DNA from: Plumapathes pennacea
Lineage: Eukaryota > Cnidaria > Anthozoa > Antipatharia > Myriopathidae
Direction: 5' to 3'
Assembly (NCBI GenBank): GCA_964036295.1
Contig: OZ038471.1
Location: 16,647,184-16,711,183 of the forward strand
DNA: 64,000 nt
The notes below the pieces were generated by a model. It did not search any database. It saw only the letters and a list, made by a program, of their open reading frames with translations, and was not told the origin of the DNA. The position numbers were made by a program, and so were the translations under genes. Each line of letters starts with the position of its first letter. The stretch's first letter is position 1. Positions 38,401-46,258 of the stretch are shown one piece after another.

Positions 38401-41400
38401 AGCAAGTGTCGATATTGTTTGCTCGCACTGGAGTTTTGTCTCTTCGATTAACATGCACAAAGCGACTTGTTTGGTGAACGTGTGACTGTCCGTGTTGTTG
38501 TCTTTATGGTTTGATTGCTCATGTTCTTTACTTGTGTATTTGTTACAGGGTTTGTCCTACTGGGGAACAGGTTAGTGTTCAATCACATGATTACTTTCGA
38601 CTTCAGTCGTCCGAAAGCCGCTCTTTCGGACGTGAACTTGTTCCAAAGCCTACAGTCAGTGATGAACCAGCTGTGAAAATAATATCAAACCTTTTTTTTT
38701 TTTTTTTTTTTTTCAGCTAAAAATCGCTTCCAGATTGAAGTACCGGAGAGTGCATGTTCATCGGTGCCTCACAGCTATAGCCTGGAGTCCCAGAAGAAAG
38801 GTTACAAGCGATACTGGACCACGGAGATACAAGAAACTCTGGCACAACTGATGGACGCGGAGGAGAGACGAGACAACGCGCTCAAGGACACCATGAGGAC
38901 TGTCTTTCACAGATTTGACGAGGAGTGAGTGACTCATGTTATATTTGCGAAACATATCTTGTTTCATATCTAAGTTTGGTTATACCTTTCATTCCCAAGC
39001 TCAAAATACAGATTCTCTTAACTTCTCAAGGAGAAAATATATGAGTGAGGCAGTAAGAGTTGATAGTTCAATCAGCTGTCATCTGAACAAGTTATCAAAA
39101 ACAAGTTTCTCCCTACCGTGTGGTATATTTCTGGTGGGAGACTGAAAAGAGAACATGGAAGTTATCACTCTTGGAAAGGGTTGACTCGTCAAGTCTTTAC
39201 CGTTGTAACCGCGTTCTATTTTGTATTTTGTACAAAAACTTTTCCTTGGCAAACCTCTTTAGCATCACGATTCTTACTTAGACTTAACAGGCGCCTTGGT
39301 CCGGCAGCCAAAAGGCATCGTTCATTCATTCTTCCTTTTAACTTTTCAAAAGTTAAAAGTGATCTTACGTTGTTACATTTTGTCGCAGATACACGACTTG
39401 TAATCAAGCTGTACAATGTCTGGCTGTGTTGGACGCTCTGCTTAGCCTTGCTACCTACAGGTTTGGAAAATTCGCCCCTCTTATGTGTGACCACAAGTAT
39501 GTGTGACCGCTAGTATGTGGAACGGTGGACTTGTTTCCTGTCTGACAGACCTGCTATTTGCGAACACTTCAATATCTTTCCCACAATCTTCAACAACCAT
39601 TCAGCTTTTATCGCTCTAAGCATAATGCAATCACCGTAATGACCTGCAGATCTTCTGTCTACCCAGCATGCAGTGTGACGGTCCAATGTGCAAGCCAGAA
39701 ATCATTATCCCGGATGCAGCGTGTGGGGACAGTTTCCAAGTAAGTGGCTTGTAATTGGTTGATCTTGTAACGAGTTGTGTGACTGGCTCTACAGTCACAG
39801 TTGCTTGTTTTGTGTTTTGTGGCTTTTGATTGGTTTATCTTGTAACGGTTTGTGTGATTGGTTCCACAGCCAGTGCTGGAGATTCGGCAAGGCCACCACC
39901 CCTGCATTTCTCAGACGTTCTCTGGTGGAGACTTCATACCAAACGACACAGTTATTGGCACTCTTGACGTAAGTGTTATTTGACCCGTGATCAACTTTAA
40001 TTTTCTCCTTTAGTTTCTCACCAGACATATATCATGTAGTAAGGAGAACTTGGCTTGTGTCAACTAGTTTTACCCAACCACAGTTCTCAACTGTGCGGGT
40101 TCTCAAATCCCACGTTTGCCAAAACTTGAAAGTCAGTGCCCGTTTTTTCAAAGCTCGATTATAAACCTAGGACTAACCTTTTTTTTTTTTTTTTTTTTTT
40201 TTCCGTGCTTTTGACTAGATTACTGAGTTTTGATCAAAAATCAACCAGAAAATTTGTTCTAGTTCAAAATATAGCAAGGAAGTCATTTTATGAGCGCGCA
40301 AGCTTGAAATGGCAAAAAAGTTTAAACCCAGGGTTAACCTAACCGTGCTTTGAACAACTGTGCATTTTTTTAGTTTCTTGTATATTTGTTTATTTCGTCA
40401 GGGTGAAGAGGAATCTGGTCAGCGCTGCAGCACGTGTGTTCTGGTGACCGGACCAAATATGGGCGGCAAGTCCACCCTGATGCGGCAAGCGGGTCTGCTT
40501 GTCATCATGGCGCAGCTGGTAAGGCCACAGCTTGATAAGAAATGCTTTGTTTGCGCTTACTGTTTGTGTAGAGCCGTTTTCGGATGACTGTCGAAAACTA
40601 AAACCAAATAAGCGTTAGGCATTAAGGGTTGCCCTTCGGACTGTAGATTGACCTCGAGTAAATAGGATGTTTCATAATTTTTGGTTGCATGGCCCTAAAT
40701 TTCCCTGCCCGACCAAATGTTTTGGTTGGCCCGGGCATAGTGGGCAACCGTTAGCGTCGAGCACTGCAAAACCAAAGTTAGTACACCGCCATTACAGAGG
40801 CTGTAAGGAACACTTTATACCAACTAAACGACAAAGGGTGTTTGGTTTTAGTTTGAAGAAGAAACCAATCATCCGTGCGAGCAAACGCCATCGTCTTTTG
40901 CTTGTTTATGTGAGGACATCGCAAGTCAGGTTTAGCTTTTTCCCTTGAATGGCCAAGAATACTTGTTTAATAGACCAAAGCGTCATTACTTTCGACAGTC
41001 ATTTGGAAACGGTTCTGTGTAGTTAGCAAGTCGCAGTGAACAGCCAAAATATGACGACGAACACTAAGTGTAGAAATATCAACAAGACTGAGTGGGTAGA
41101 GTCAATGCAAGAGTTGAGTAGTCGGGTTAACGTGACGCGAACCTTTGCAGGGTTGCTATGTTCCCGCTGAGCGGTGTCGGCTGACCCCAGTGGACCGCGT
41201 ATTCACAAGACTTGGAGCTCACGACAGAATACTGTCAGGTATGTATTGCTCGCATGAATCATTACTTCAGGTTTTAGTTGCGGTTTCGTAGTGGAGTCAT
41301 TCCGTCCTTTTCTCTCTCTGTTCTTGTTCCGTATCTTTCCGTGGTGGAGCCATTCCGTCCTTGTTCCCTGTGTTTCCGTGGTGGAGTCATTTCGTCCTTT

Positions 41401-43733
41401 CTTGTTCCGTGTGTTTCCGTGGTGGAGTCATTTCGTCCTTTCTTGTTCCGTATGTTTCCGTGGTGGAGCCATTCCGTCCTTTCTTGTTCCGTATGTTTCC
41501 GTGGTGGAGTCATTTCGTCCTGCTTTTGTTTTGTCTGTTTTTGTTCTGATTTGTGGTACTTTGTTTGCAGGCGAGAGCACGTTCTTCGTGGAGTTGAGCG
41601 AGACGTGCACTATTCTGAAGCATGCTACACTTCACTCACTGGTCCTTTTGGATGAATTGGGTAAGTCAAGTGATTTTCTCGCAGGGCTTAATAGAGTGCC
41701 AAACTGATGAAATAGTGGATTTCAAATAGTGGATTTTGTCCAAATCTTCGAAAGGGCCTACCTGAAAAAAGTTCACACGATAAATGAGCTCTTTAGCGCA
41801 TTGAACAACTGAGATTTGAAGTTCCAATTGCTTCATACTAAACCCTCTTATTTGGTGTCGGTCTACTTTAATTTAGAACTGACTCTAAATAAGAGCGTAC
41901 AATATGGGACTACCTGAAACTTCAGTACCTTTACTTTCAGTAGGACTTGCGATTTGAAATTTTGCACACGTTCTTGCAGCAGCTGTGTATATCGCATGAT
42001 GTGGTTTTGAGGTTCAAATGGAAACGTTTGCAAAATGATGACGGCACACTTTGGAACTCTATCGGAACCGGTTGTAGATGTTATAAACGTGTACAGTTTA
42101 GTGTCTTACCTGATCTTTCTGATTATGTTCGTCACCAGGTCGTGGCACTGCTACATATGACGGCACGGCTATCGCTTGTGCTGTGGTGGCGGAGATTTCT
42201 CAGCAGATCTGTTGCAGGACGCTCTTCTCCACTCATTACCACTCCCTTGTTGAAGAGTTTGCTGCTGACCCCAATGTTCGCCTTGGCCACATGGTAAGTA
42301 CGCATGTGCATTCGATGCAGTTATCATCCGGGTCTTGTGGTTTATCATCACCCTGGTCTTTAACTTTAGAGCCGTTTTCGCATGACTGTGGAAAGTAATC
42401 GTGTGATTGCTTTGATTTTGCGTTTGCCACTAGTTCTGATTGGTTTAGAAACATTCTTGGCCAATCAAGAGCAAAAGCAAAACCTGGTTGCGATATTCTC
42501 ACGCAAGACAGCAAGTGGCAATGGCGTGTTCTCGCACTGCTTCTTGGGTAGTAAAACCAATCGCAATTACTTGGTTTTGGTTTTGCTGGTACTTCTTATT
42601 GGCCAGACGTGTTTTTGCTCGCCCCATTGATTGGCTCTGTGATTGCTTTGGTTTTGGTTTTCGACAGTCATCCGAAAAGCTCTATCTGTTGGAGCCAATT
42701 CAAGTCGGATCAATTTTACCACGTGTTAAAACACGCTTTGGTCGAAAGCCATGTCTAAATTCTGCTGCAGCTTTCGTTTGAAACTTGTATCTGTAACGTT
42801 TGCGGACTTGTTTGGGCAATGCTATGGTATATGAGGACCTAAACATTAAATTAGTAACGTTATGGGGACTTTAAAACAATAGTACGTCCCCGCGGATGAT
42901 AGCCGAGACAATTTCGGGGAAACAAATTCTAAAAATAACCCATAACGGGACAGACACATTATGGGAGATGGACGCTCTTGCCACAACTTATTTGTTGTTG
43001 TTGTTCTACGTGGTTTTGCTTACCCAAGGCCTGCATGGTTGAGAATGAAGATGAAAGTGATGACCCAAGCAAGGAGACCATCACATTTCTCTACAAATTT
43101 GTCGGCGGAGCTTGTCCCAAGAGTTACGGCTTCAATGCCGCGAGACTTGCTGGGATTCCAGAGGAGGTGGGTGTTGACCAAGTCACCCTAAATTTGTGTC
43201 TGTTGTCGATTTCATGTGTAGGAAATTGTCTAAGCCGTGACCGGCGGGAAATTCTTTGCATTGTTGTGATTTGAGCAGTCTGTAAGACAAGAGCCTCCGA
43301 GCCAATGAGTGACTATGAGTGTGTTAATCTCAAGACAAGATGTTAGGCAAGTAGAGAGAGAGAGCTTTGTTGTTGTTCAGAGTGAAAATATACATCGAAC
43401 AGTGATTATCGTGACTGTATGGGTTTCTTAGTATGTATTCCCCACACATTTTTGTGTGGAAGTAAGCACAATTTTGGCACTCTGCTGCATTAAACAGATT
43501 GTGATTTCCGTTTTTTCCCCAACAGATAATTTCTCTTGCTGTGCACAAGGCGAGGCAATTCGAGGAGACCGCTGACCGTCTCAAGTTGTTCAGGTATGGT
43601 GACCCAAGGCTGGTCTAGTATTCTCTGCCGGCCGGAGTTTAACACTTAATCTTCATTCAACAGGATGCTCGTGGCCAGGAAAGGACTGGCAAAGAAGAAC
43701 TTGTTGCTTCTTCAGCGGCAGTTAAAATGTTGA
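8460..43733 (+). CDS. MSH6: MSH6, MutS-alpha mismatch-repair ATPase subunit (42 coding exons)
   Basis: Exons: 8460-8752, 9304-9520, 9995-10091, 10319-10422, 10532-10845, 10961-11015, 11339-11377, 11713-11772, 17258-17332, 17606-17682, 17840-17898, 20928-20990, 23069-23214, 23296-23370, 24191-24262, 24706-24796, 24989-25083, 25625-25661, 26547-26613, 26680-26734, 27159-27224, 27861-27963, 28234-28297, 28935-29033, 29383-29460, 29658-29753, 29946-29989, 30313-30374, 37172-37226, 38045-38145, 38549-38570, 38717-38924, 39389-39460, 39667-39739, 39870-39968, 40402-40518, 41151-41238, 41571-41660, 42139-42293, 43029-43166, 43526-43593, 43664-43733. Total 1352 aa (human 1360), every junction in phase. 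Domains: N-terminal PCNA-binding (PIP-like) TLFSYF; PWWP domain with HPWWP near residue 60; acidic/basic linker; mismatch-binding FYE (about 397-399) in GKFYELYH; Walker A GPNMGGKS (about 1128-1135); signature [10 protein letters not shown]; Walker B LLDELG (about 1205-1210); FSTHYHSL. The protein pairs with MSH2 to recognise mismatches in the nucleus. All key residues are intact despite heavy transposon load in introns. Confidence 0.97.
8796..9190. mobile_element. MITE-like element with G-run ends, MSH6 intron 1
   Basis: Starts with a 22-base G run then TACTCATTATAAG and ends CTTATATATGGGAGTACCCCC plus a C run, so the ends are inverted repeats. The interior holds degenerate TACCCTATTTCAGACCAAAA units about 30 bp apart. 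A second copy in reverse orientation is at 49430-49645. Confidence 0.75.
11850..17195. repeat. Giant minisatellite filling MSH6 intron 8
   Basis: About 5.3 kb of head-to-tail 36-39 bp units, roughly 140 copies by length. The unit is GGTAAGGGTCCCCTCATGTA, then a T run, RCC, A, and a second T run. Main variants are GGTAAG versus GCTAAG at the start, GCCA versus ACCA in the middle, and a rarer GGATCCCTGCAAG form (13008, 13573, 13992, 15289, 15359, 15736). It lies between exon 8 (ends 11772) and exon 9 (starts 17258). The Phe/Pro/Val-rich ORFs of 60-111 codons in it are the repeat translated and are not genes. Confidence 0.97.
18224..19767. repeat. 577-bp inverted-repeat arms with 390-bp loop
   Basis: Arms 18224-18800 and 19191-19767 are reverse complements of exactly equal span with scattered substitutions; matching landmarks include ACTCACCGCT/AGCGGTGAGT at the inner ends. 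They could form a long hairpin in RNA or DNA. The 64- and 69-codon ORFs on the two arms are mirror copies and are not genes. Confidence 0.85.
19798..20696. mobile_element. Pair of abutting MITEs inserted at TA
   Basis: Outer ends are AAGGTGGTGTTACAC and GTGTAACACCACCTT, flanked by TA (19796-97, 20697-98); removing one TA plus the insert restores the host GGGCCATAAGGCGACG. Inside, unit A (about 19804-20467) is bounded by GTTACACGAGGCGATTTTT and its complement, and unit B (about 20470-20690) by GTTACACTGGTCGATTTGC and its complement. GCGCAACATTGTTGC-type palindromes recur within. No coding capacity. Confidence 0.75.
21121..22892. mobile_element. TIR element with nested insert, MSH6 intron 12
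   Basis: Left end GGGCCGGATTCACAAAACTT and right end AAGTTTTGTGAATCCGTCCC are inverted repeats extending about 55 bp. The arms match the short foldback at 6955-7083. It carries the unrelated TIR element 21671-22811 inside. Confidence 0.7.
21671..22811 (-). mobile_element. 1.14-kb non-autonomous TIR element, copy A
   Basis: Begins ATGGCCAGAAATAGCGGAC and ends with its exact reverse complement at 22811. A second copy in opposite orientation is at 31851-33005. An 80-codon ORF on the minus strand (22177-22419) is translated identically in the other copy but matches no family I know. No clear target duplication was found. Confidence 0.75.
23394..23708. mobile_element. MITE, GTTTTCGGATGACTGTCGAAA family, MSH6 intron 14
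   Basis: Ends AGAGCCGTTTTCGGATGACT and its complement AGTCATCCGAAAACTGCTCT. The interior is rich in GATTGG/CCAATC boxes and GGTTTTGGTTTT. This is the best-preserved copy of six. Confidence 0.85.
25174..25458. mobile_element. Degraded MITE copy, MSH6 intron 17
   Basis: Starts AGAGCGGATTTTGAATGACT, shares the interior CACCGCCAATCACAGAGGCTG with the 40570 copy, and stops at TTACTTTCGAATTT without the full right end. Confidence 0.65.
26305..26457. mobile_element. Short foldback element, MSH6 intron 18
   Basis: CAGTCAACTCTCTCTAAGCG at the left and CTCAGAGAGAGTTCACTG at the right are imperfect inverted repeats; two internal TCTCTAAGGCGGACA repeats. A related sequence is at 59555-59640. Confidence 0.65.
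26787..27090. mobile_element. MITE, GTTTTCGGATGACTGTCGAAA family, MSH6 intron 20
   Basis: Left end GAGTGGTTTTCGGATGACTG, right end ACAGTCATCCGAAAACCAC, with a TTTTGG microsatellite just inside the right end. Confidence 0.82.
27263..27524. mobile_element. MITE with 39-bp perfect TIRs, MSH6 intron 21
   Basis: Bases 27263-27301 (starting GGCCTGGCAAAACGAGGACA) are the exact reverse complement of 27486-27524. The interior is a second imperfect palindrome built on CAACATTG/TGTTTC motifs. Overlapping ORFs on both strands are artefacts of the palindrome. Confidence 0.85.
27631..27834. mobile_element. Short TIR element, MSH6 intron 21
   Basis: AGAGACCTTCTCACCGTAGA on the left and the complementary CCACGGTGAGAGGGTCTCT on the right; the CGTAGATGCTTTGCGCGCC core is shared with the copy at 37493-37678. 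Confidence 0.75.
28343..28505. repeat. Dispersed short element, AGTGAAAGGGTT family, MSH6 intron 23
   Basis: Internal phrases GCAGATTCTCCTTAATGTTC and GTATGAGTGATGTAGTGAGA match the copies at 38983 and 46138; the terminal GTGAAAGGGTT is lost. Confidence 0.6.
30033..30239. mobile_element. MITE, MSH6 intron 27
   Basis: AGGCTACGTCCACACTGATG at the left end and GTGTAGACGTGGCCT at the right are inverted repeats around a GCGTTTTC-rich interior. Confidence 0.75.
30830..31650 (-). pseudogene. DIRS-type tyrosine recombinase, broken
   Basis: Minus-strand reading gives a phage-integrase-like domain: an N-terminal helical part ([17 protein letters not shown]), then [13 protein letters not shown], then the catalytic box [10 protein letters not shown] (His and second Arg, about 30938-30957), then [15 protein letters not shown] with the candidate catalytic Tyr. 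The frame is interrupted by a TAG at 30889-30891 between DWLI and the GRWSSD motif, and by at least two further frame changes upstream (near 31200-31450 and 31600). Family knowledge: DIRS and Ngaro retroelements integrate with such recombinases. It is the 3' part of the element whose gag/RT half is at 35385-36930 on the same strand. Confidence 0.85.
31851..33005 (+). mobile_element. 1.15-kb non-autonomous TIR element, copy B
   Basis: Opposite orientation to 21671-22811, with the same ATGGCCAGAAATAGCGGAC ends and nearly the same interior, including the same 80-codon ORF (32244-32486, +). It separates the DIRS recombinase remnant from the Gypsy fragment. A small duplication GATCGCAGTGATTGAGTGATCGCAGTGATTG-like (around 32817-32850) distinguishes it from copy A. 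Confidence 0.75.
33006..35384 (+). pseudogene. Gypsy-type (Metaviridae-like) LTR-retroelement fragment, gag-pro-RT
   Basis: One long frame from 33128 carries a gag-like region, a CCHC zinc knuckle [14 protein letters not shown] (33854-33895), a poly-Glu GAA microsatellite (33938-33970), an aspartic protease motif DTGAQ (from 34082), and the start of reverse transcriptase ([19 protein letters not shown]). The frame shifts near 34785-34800 and RT continues from about 34798 ([13 protein letters not shown], then the VADDF catalytic site) to a TAG at 35332-35334. Connection and RNase H start are seen after the stop, then sequence switches abruptly into DIRS near 35384. Integrase and 3' LTR are absent. 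A tRNA-primer-like TGGTGGCAGCCAGTGG sits at 33036-33051. The element is dead by truncation, frameshift and stop. Confidence 0.88.
35385..36930 (-). pseudogene. DIRS-type retroelement, gag and reverse transcriptase half, broken
   Basis: Read on the minus strand: an acidic/Gln-Pro-rich gag-like region (36901 to about 36545), a Cys/His-rich zinc-binding segment [15 protein letters not shown] typical of DIRS gag (about 36480-36410), then RT with [54 protein letters not shown] and the catalytic ILDDF. The three parts lie in different frames, and RT is frameshifted again near 35600 before [11 protein letters not shown] and LIGTLQ, where homology stops at the junction with the Gypsy fragment. No initiation codon is evident at the 5' end. 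RNase H and any methyltransferase segment are missing from the window. Confidence 0.85.
37235..37388. repeat. Two-copy direct repeat, 92-bp period, MSH6 intron 29
   Basis: GAGTTTATTAGCCGTTCTGT through GTGAAAAATGAGAGCTG occurs at 37235-37296 and again at 37327-37388 with one change. Confidence 0.85.
37435..37961. mobile_element. Foldback element with nested MITE, MSH6 intron 29
   Basis: Left TTAAGCCCTGGCCAAACGGTA and right TACCGTTTGACCAGGGCTTTA are inverted ends; GGCCAAACG recurs internally (37690, 37801, 37902). The short TIR element 37493-37678 sits inside. Confidence 0.75.
37493..37678. mobile_element. Short TIR element, second copy
   Basis: AGAGACCCTCTCGCCGTAGA to CTACGGTGAGAGGTCT; same family as 27631-27834. 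Confidence 0.75.
38270..38624. mobile_element. Diverged MITE copy, MSH6 intron 30
   Basis: Ends GAGGGATTCTTGATTGACTG and CAGTCGTCCGAAAGCCGCTC; same family as 23394 but the most diverged full-length member. Confidence 0.65.
38983..39182. repeat. Dispersed short element, AGTGAAAGGGTT family, MSH6 intron 32
   Basis: Near full length: left CTTTCATTCCCAAGCTC, right CTCTTGGAAAGGGTT, with TGATAGTTCAATCAGCTGTC and ATATTTCTGGTGGGAGACTG inside. Confidence 0.7.
40570..41016. mobile_element. MITE, GTTTTCGGATGACTGTCGAAA family, MSH6 intron 36
   Basis: AGAGCCGTTTTCGGATGACT at the left, GACAGTCATTTGGAAACGGT at the right; longer than siblings because of extra sequence around 40600-40790. Confidence 0.78.
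41290..41540. repeat. Tandem repeat, about 42-bp unit, MSH6 intron 37
   Basis: About six copies of TTCCGTGGTGGAGTCATTTC plus GTCCTTTCTTGTTCCGTATG, breaking down at both ends. ORFs on both strands follow the repeat. Confidence 0.85.
42368..42683. mobile_element. MITE, GTTTTCGGATGACTGTCGAAA family, MSH6 intron 39
   Basis: AGAGCCGTTTTCGCATGACT and AGTCATCCGAAAAGCTCT ends; interior TTGGTTTTGGTTTT as in other copies. Confidence 0.82.
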
Positions 43734-44653
43734 GTAATGAAGACTAAAGTCACAGAACAATGTTGAGCGTATAATCTCACGTGACTCTGCAGCAGTTAAA
43801 AATGTTAATGTTCGGAAAAAGAATAACAATCAGAAGGTCGGACTTCAAATTATACAACTTTGTTTTGTTACTTATGGAATCACGATCCTTTGCTCAAGAT
43901 TTCTTTCTCTTGAGGTCAACAGTGAATCCATGTGCTACTGTAGAAATTCAGTAGAATTAAATGCAAAACGTGAGATGATTATGAGGTTATTTAATTCGAT
44001 TGCAAAATAGTTTTCCAAAGAAAAAGTTTACAGTAATCTTGCATTTATTTTGAGTTTTTTTTTTTACTAAAAGTCGATGTTGGAAAGATAAAGGGCGCTA
44101 TAGTTTAACAGGACTTTTCAACCGTTGGCCCTTTGTCGGAGCAATTCGGAAAGCTGCCTAAAGTATGAAAATCCTCGAATTTCCGAACTGGGAAGCAGGT
44201 CCCTGCACCATTGTCCGTCTTCAGCGACCAACAGTTTCCCCTACAGCTGTTTACAGGGGATCAACCCGGGCCACTCTGTGGTGTTAAAAACAAATCTATT
44301 TACCGCTCAGCTAAGAATGGGCTCTGGACAAAGGTGGCAGAGATTCTTGATCTGAAGTACATCTTCAACTGGTCTGGATCATAGGGTCTTTGGATAACAC
44401 GTACGTGGAGGCCTGGTCAAGTCTCGCATGACCGTTGATAAGGTACGCAGAACCGTAGAACATGAGTATTTATAGCCACTTATTAAACGTCATCTCGTGT
44501 CGGTCACGTGACCAAGTCAGTCTATCTTTAAGTGGTGTGATACAAGCTTTTAAGAGAACATTTTATTATATAGACACGAGTGTTTCACTGGAAAATACAC
44601 CGTGCGTAAAATCCATACGAAACTACATGCGAGACCCGAGTGGCGTATTTTCC

Positions 44654-44675
44654 ATATCCTCACTAGTGAGGATAT
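44654..44675. repeat. 22-bp perfect palindrome
   Basis: The half-site ATATCCTCACT is followed directly by its reverse complement. Confidence 0.8.
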
Positions 44676-44757
44676 CGTTGGCATCATTTCCCGCTTTTGC
44701 AGGGTTGTTTGTGCAATTTCTCGAAAAACACTCATGCCTAATATAATAAAAAGAAAA

Positions 44758-44894
44758 TTACACGGCGGCTTGAAGATATGGATTTTATTTTCTCGTGGTT
44801 AAAACAACATTTTACTCACTCGCGAAGCGCTCGTTCGTAAAATATTGTTTTTACCACTCGAAAATAAAATTCATATCTTCGCGCCACCGTGTAA
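44758..44894. repeat. 137-bp inverted repeat / foldback
   Basis: Left arm TTACACGGCGGCTTGAAGAT and right arm ATCTTCGCGCCACCGTGTAA pair around the centre CGCGAAGCGC; both arms include AAAATAAAAT-type stretches. Confidence 0.75.
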
Positions 44895-46137
44895 TATCCT
44901 CTATGTATTTCACGGAAATATTGCATTTTCAGAGCTGTTAACGCGTTGTAGCTAACGTTAAATAGAGCCGATCACAGAAAGCAAAAGAAGCACGTCTAAA
45001 ATTGACGGTTCGTCTGTTTCTCGCGTGCGACTTTAAATGCTTCTTTTTTACGTCGTTGTCAGGACGTGGACGGCATTTCGAGAAATTACGATAACCGTTC
45101 TTATTATTAGGAGACGATGAAAACATTAAAACTTCGGCATAAACGGACCACTGAATTGAGCAAGCTAAGAATAGGCAAAGTTACAAAGACATAAGGAATA
45201 CGGACACACTTTTCTGGTTCCTCGCGTTGCCGTCGCCGTCCTAGCTTTCTTAAACTCCCTAATAGGGCAAATATCGTCCTCTCCCGTCCTGTATTCTAAA
45301 GCCCCTATTTTTTTTCTTACAACTTGCGACGTAACGCCGTTGCGAGACAAACTTACGCGCGACACACCATCTTTACAACTTGCAACGCAACGGAAAGTTG
45401 CAGAGAATTGAACAATCTTCTACTTTTTACAACGTGGCGTGGTCTTGTTACGTGACATGTACTTCGAAACTTGTCCAGCAATGCTGTCGTCTGGGTTGCG
45501 AGACAAGTTGCAGGGAAAATCGTCTCGTGTGTGATTATAGCTTGGACAACCGTTCTCTGATGATTTGGAACCCCTTTCTTAGCTTTTAGAAGTTTAAGGC
45601 ATTATCCAAAATTGATTGTCCGGAACATATTATGGACTCAAAATCACTGAATTCAATTTTGGGCCTACTCTAAATACACTGTAAGTAGGGCCTTTGGTCA
45701 CCTCAAAATGTGATGTGTTTGTGATATTCGAGAAATTGAGCATAAGCACTTCTATAAGAATAAAAATGTATGGATTGGTGGTTCATGAAAAATCTGGTCA
45801 TTGTAGGAATGAATGAAATAATTTATGACAATACTGATGGGTGAAGTCAGGTTTCATGTGACAACTGCAGCTTTTGAATATGATTAATGTTCATAAACAT
45901 CTCCAGCCTAAGATAGAAATCTTTGTTTATTGAGGATGTACCTCTATACATTATCAAAAGGCCTGGCCACATTTAATGTTACCAGTATAATAAATTAACA
46001 AACATCTCACAGGTAAAACGTAAAAAAATTGAAAATGTTTGACTATGCACTTATATCCTCACTATAAAACCTAATATCTCTGCTTGTCATTTTAATGATG
46101 TTTCAGTTCAAATAATTTACTGTTCTCCTGCATTTTA

Positions 46138-46258
46138 ACCCTTTCACACATTTGTTCAAAATGCAGATTCTCCTAGCTTTTTAGAAAGAAACTGTATAAG
46201 TGATGTAGGAGAATTGACAGTTTTCATCTGAGCAAGCAAGGAGAAAATAGGAGTTGAA
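46138..46258. repeat. Dispersed short element abutting the receptor stop codon
   Basis: AACCCTTTCACACATTTGTTC at the left, then GATTCTCCTAGC and GTATAAGTGATGTAGGAGAA; AGTGAAAGGGTT family. It probably lies in the receptor 3' UTR. Confidence 0.6.

Larger units (their letters stand above)
43734..46137. other. Intergenic region between convergent MSH6 and receptor gene
   Basis: MSH6 3' flank, then unique-looking sequence with two palindromes (44654-44675, 44758-44894) and a stretch near 45300-45540 with repeated CAACTTGC(A/G)ACG(C/T)AACG motifs suggesting another degraded MITE. ORFs here are under 100 codons with no family resemblance. Confidence 0.55.

Noticed and set aside
41278..41707. ORFs of 125 and 138 codons in overlapping frames
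   Set aside because: The 42-bp tandem repeat runs into MSH6 exon 38 in other frames; the real exon starts at 41571.
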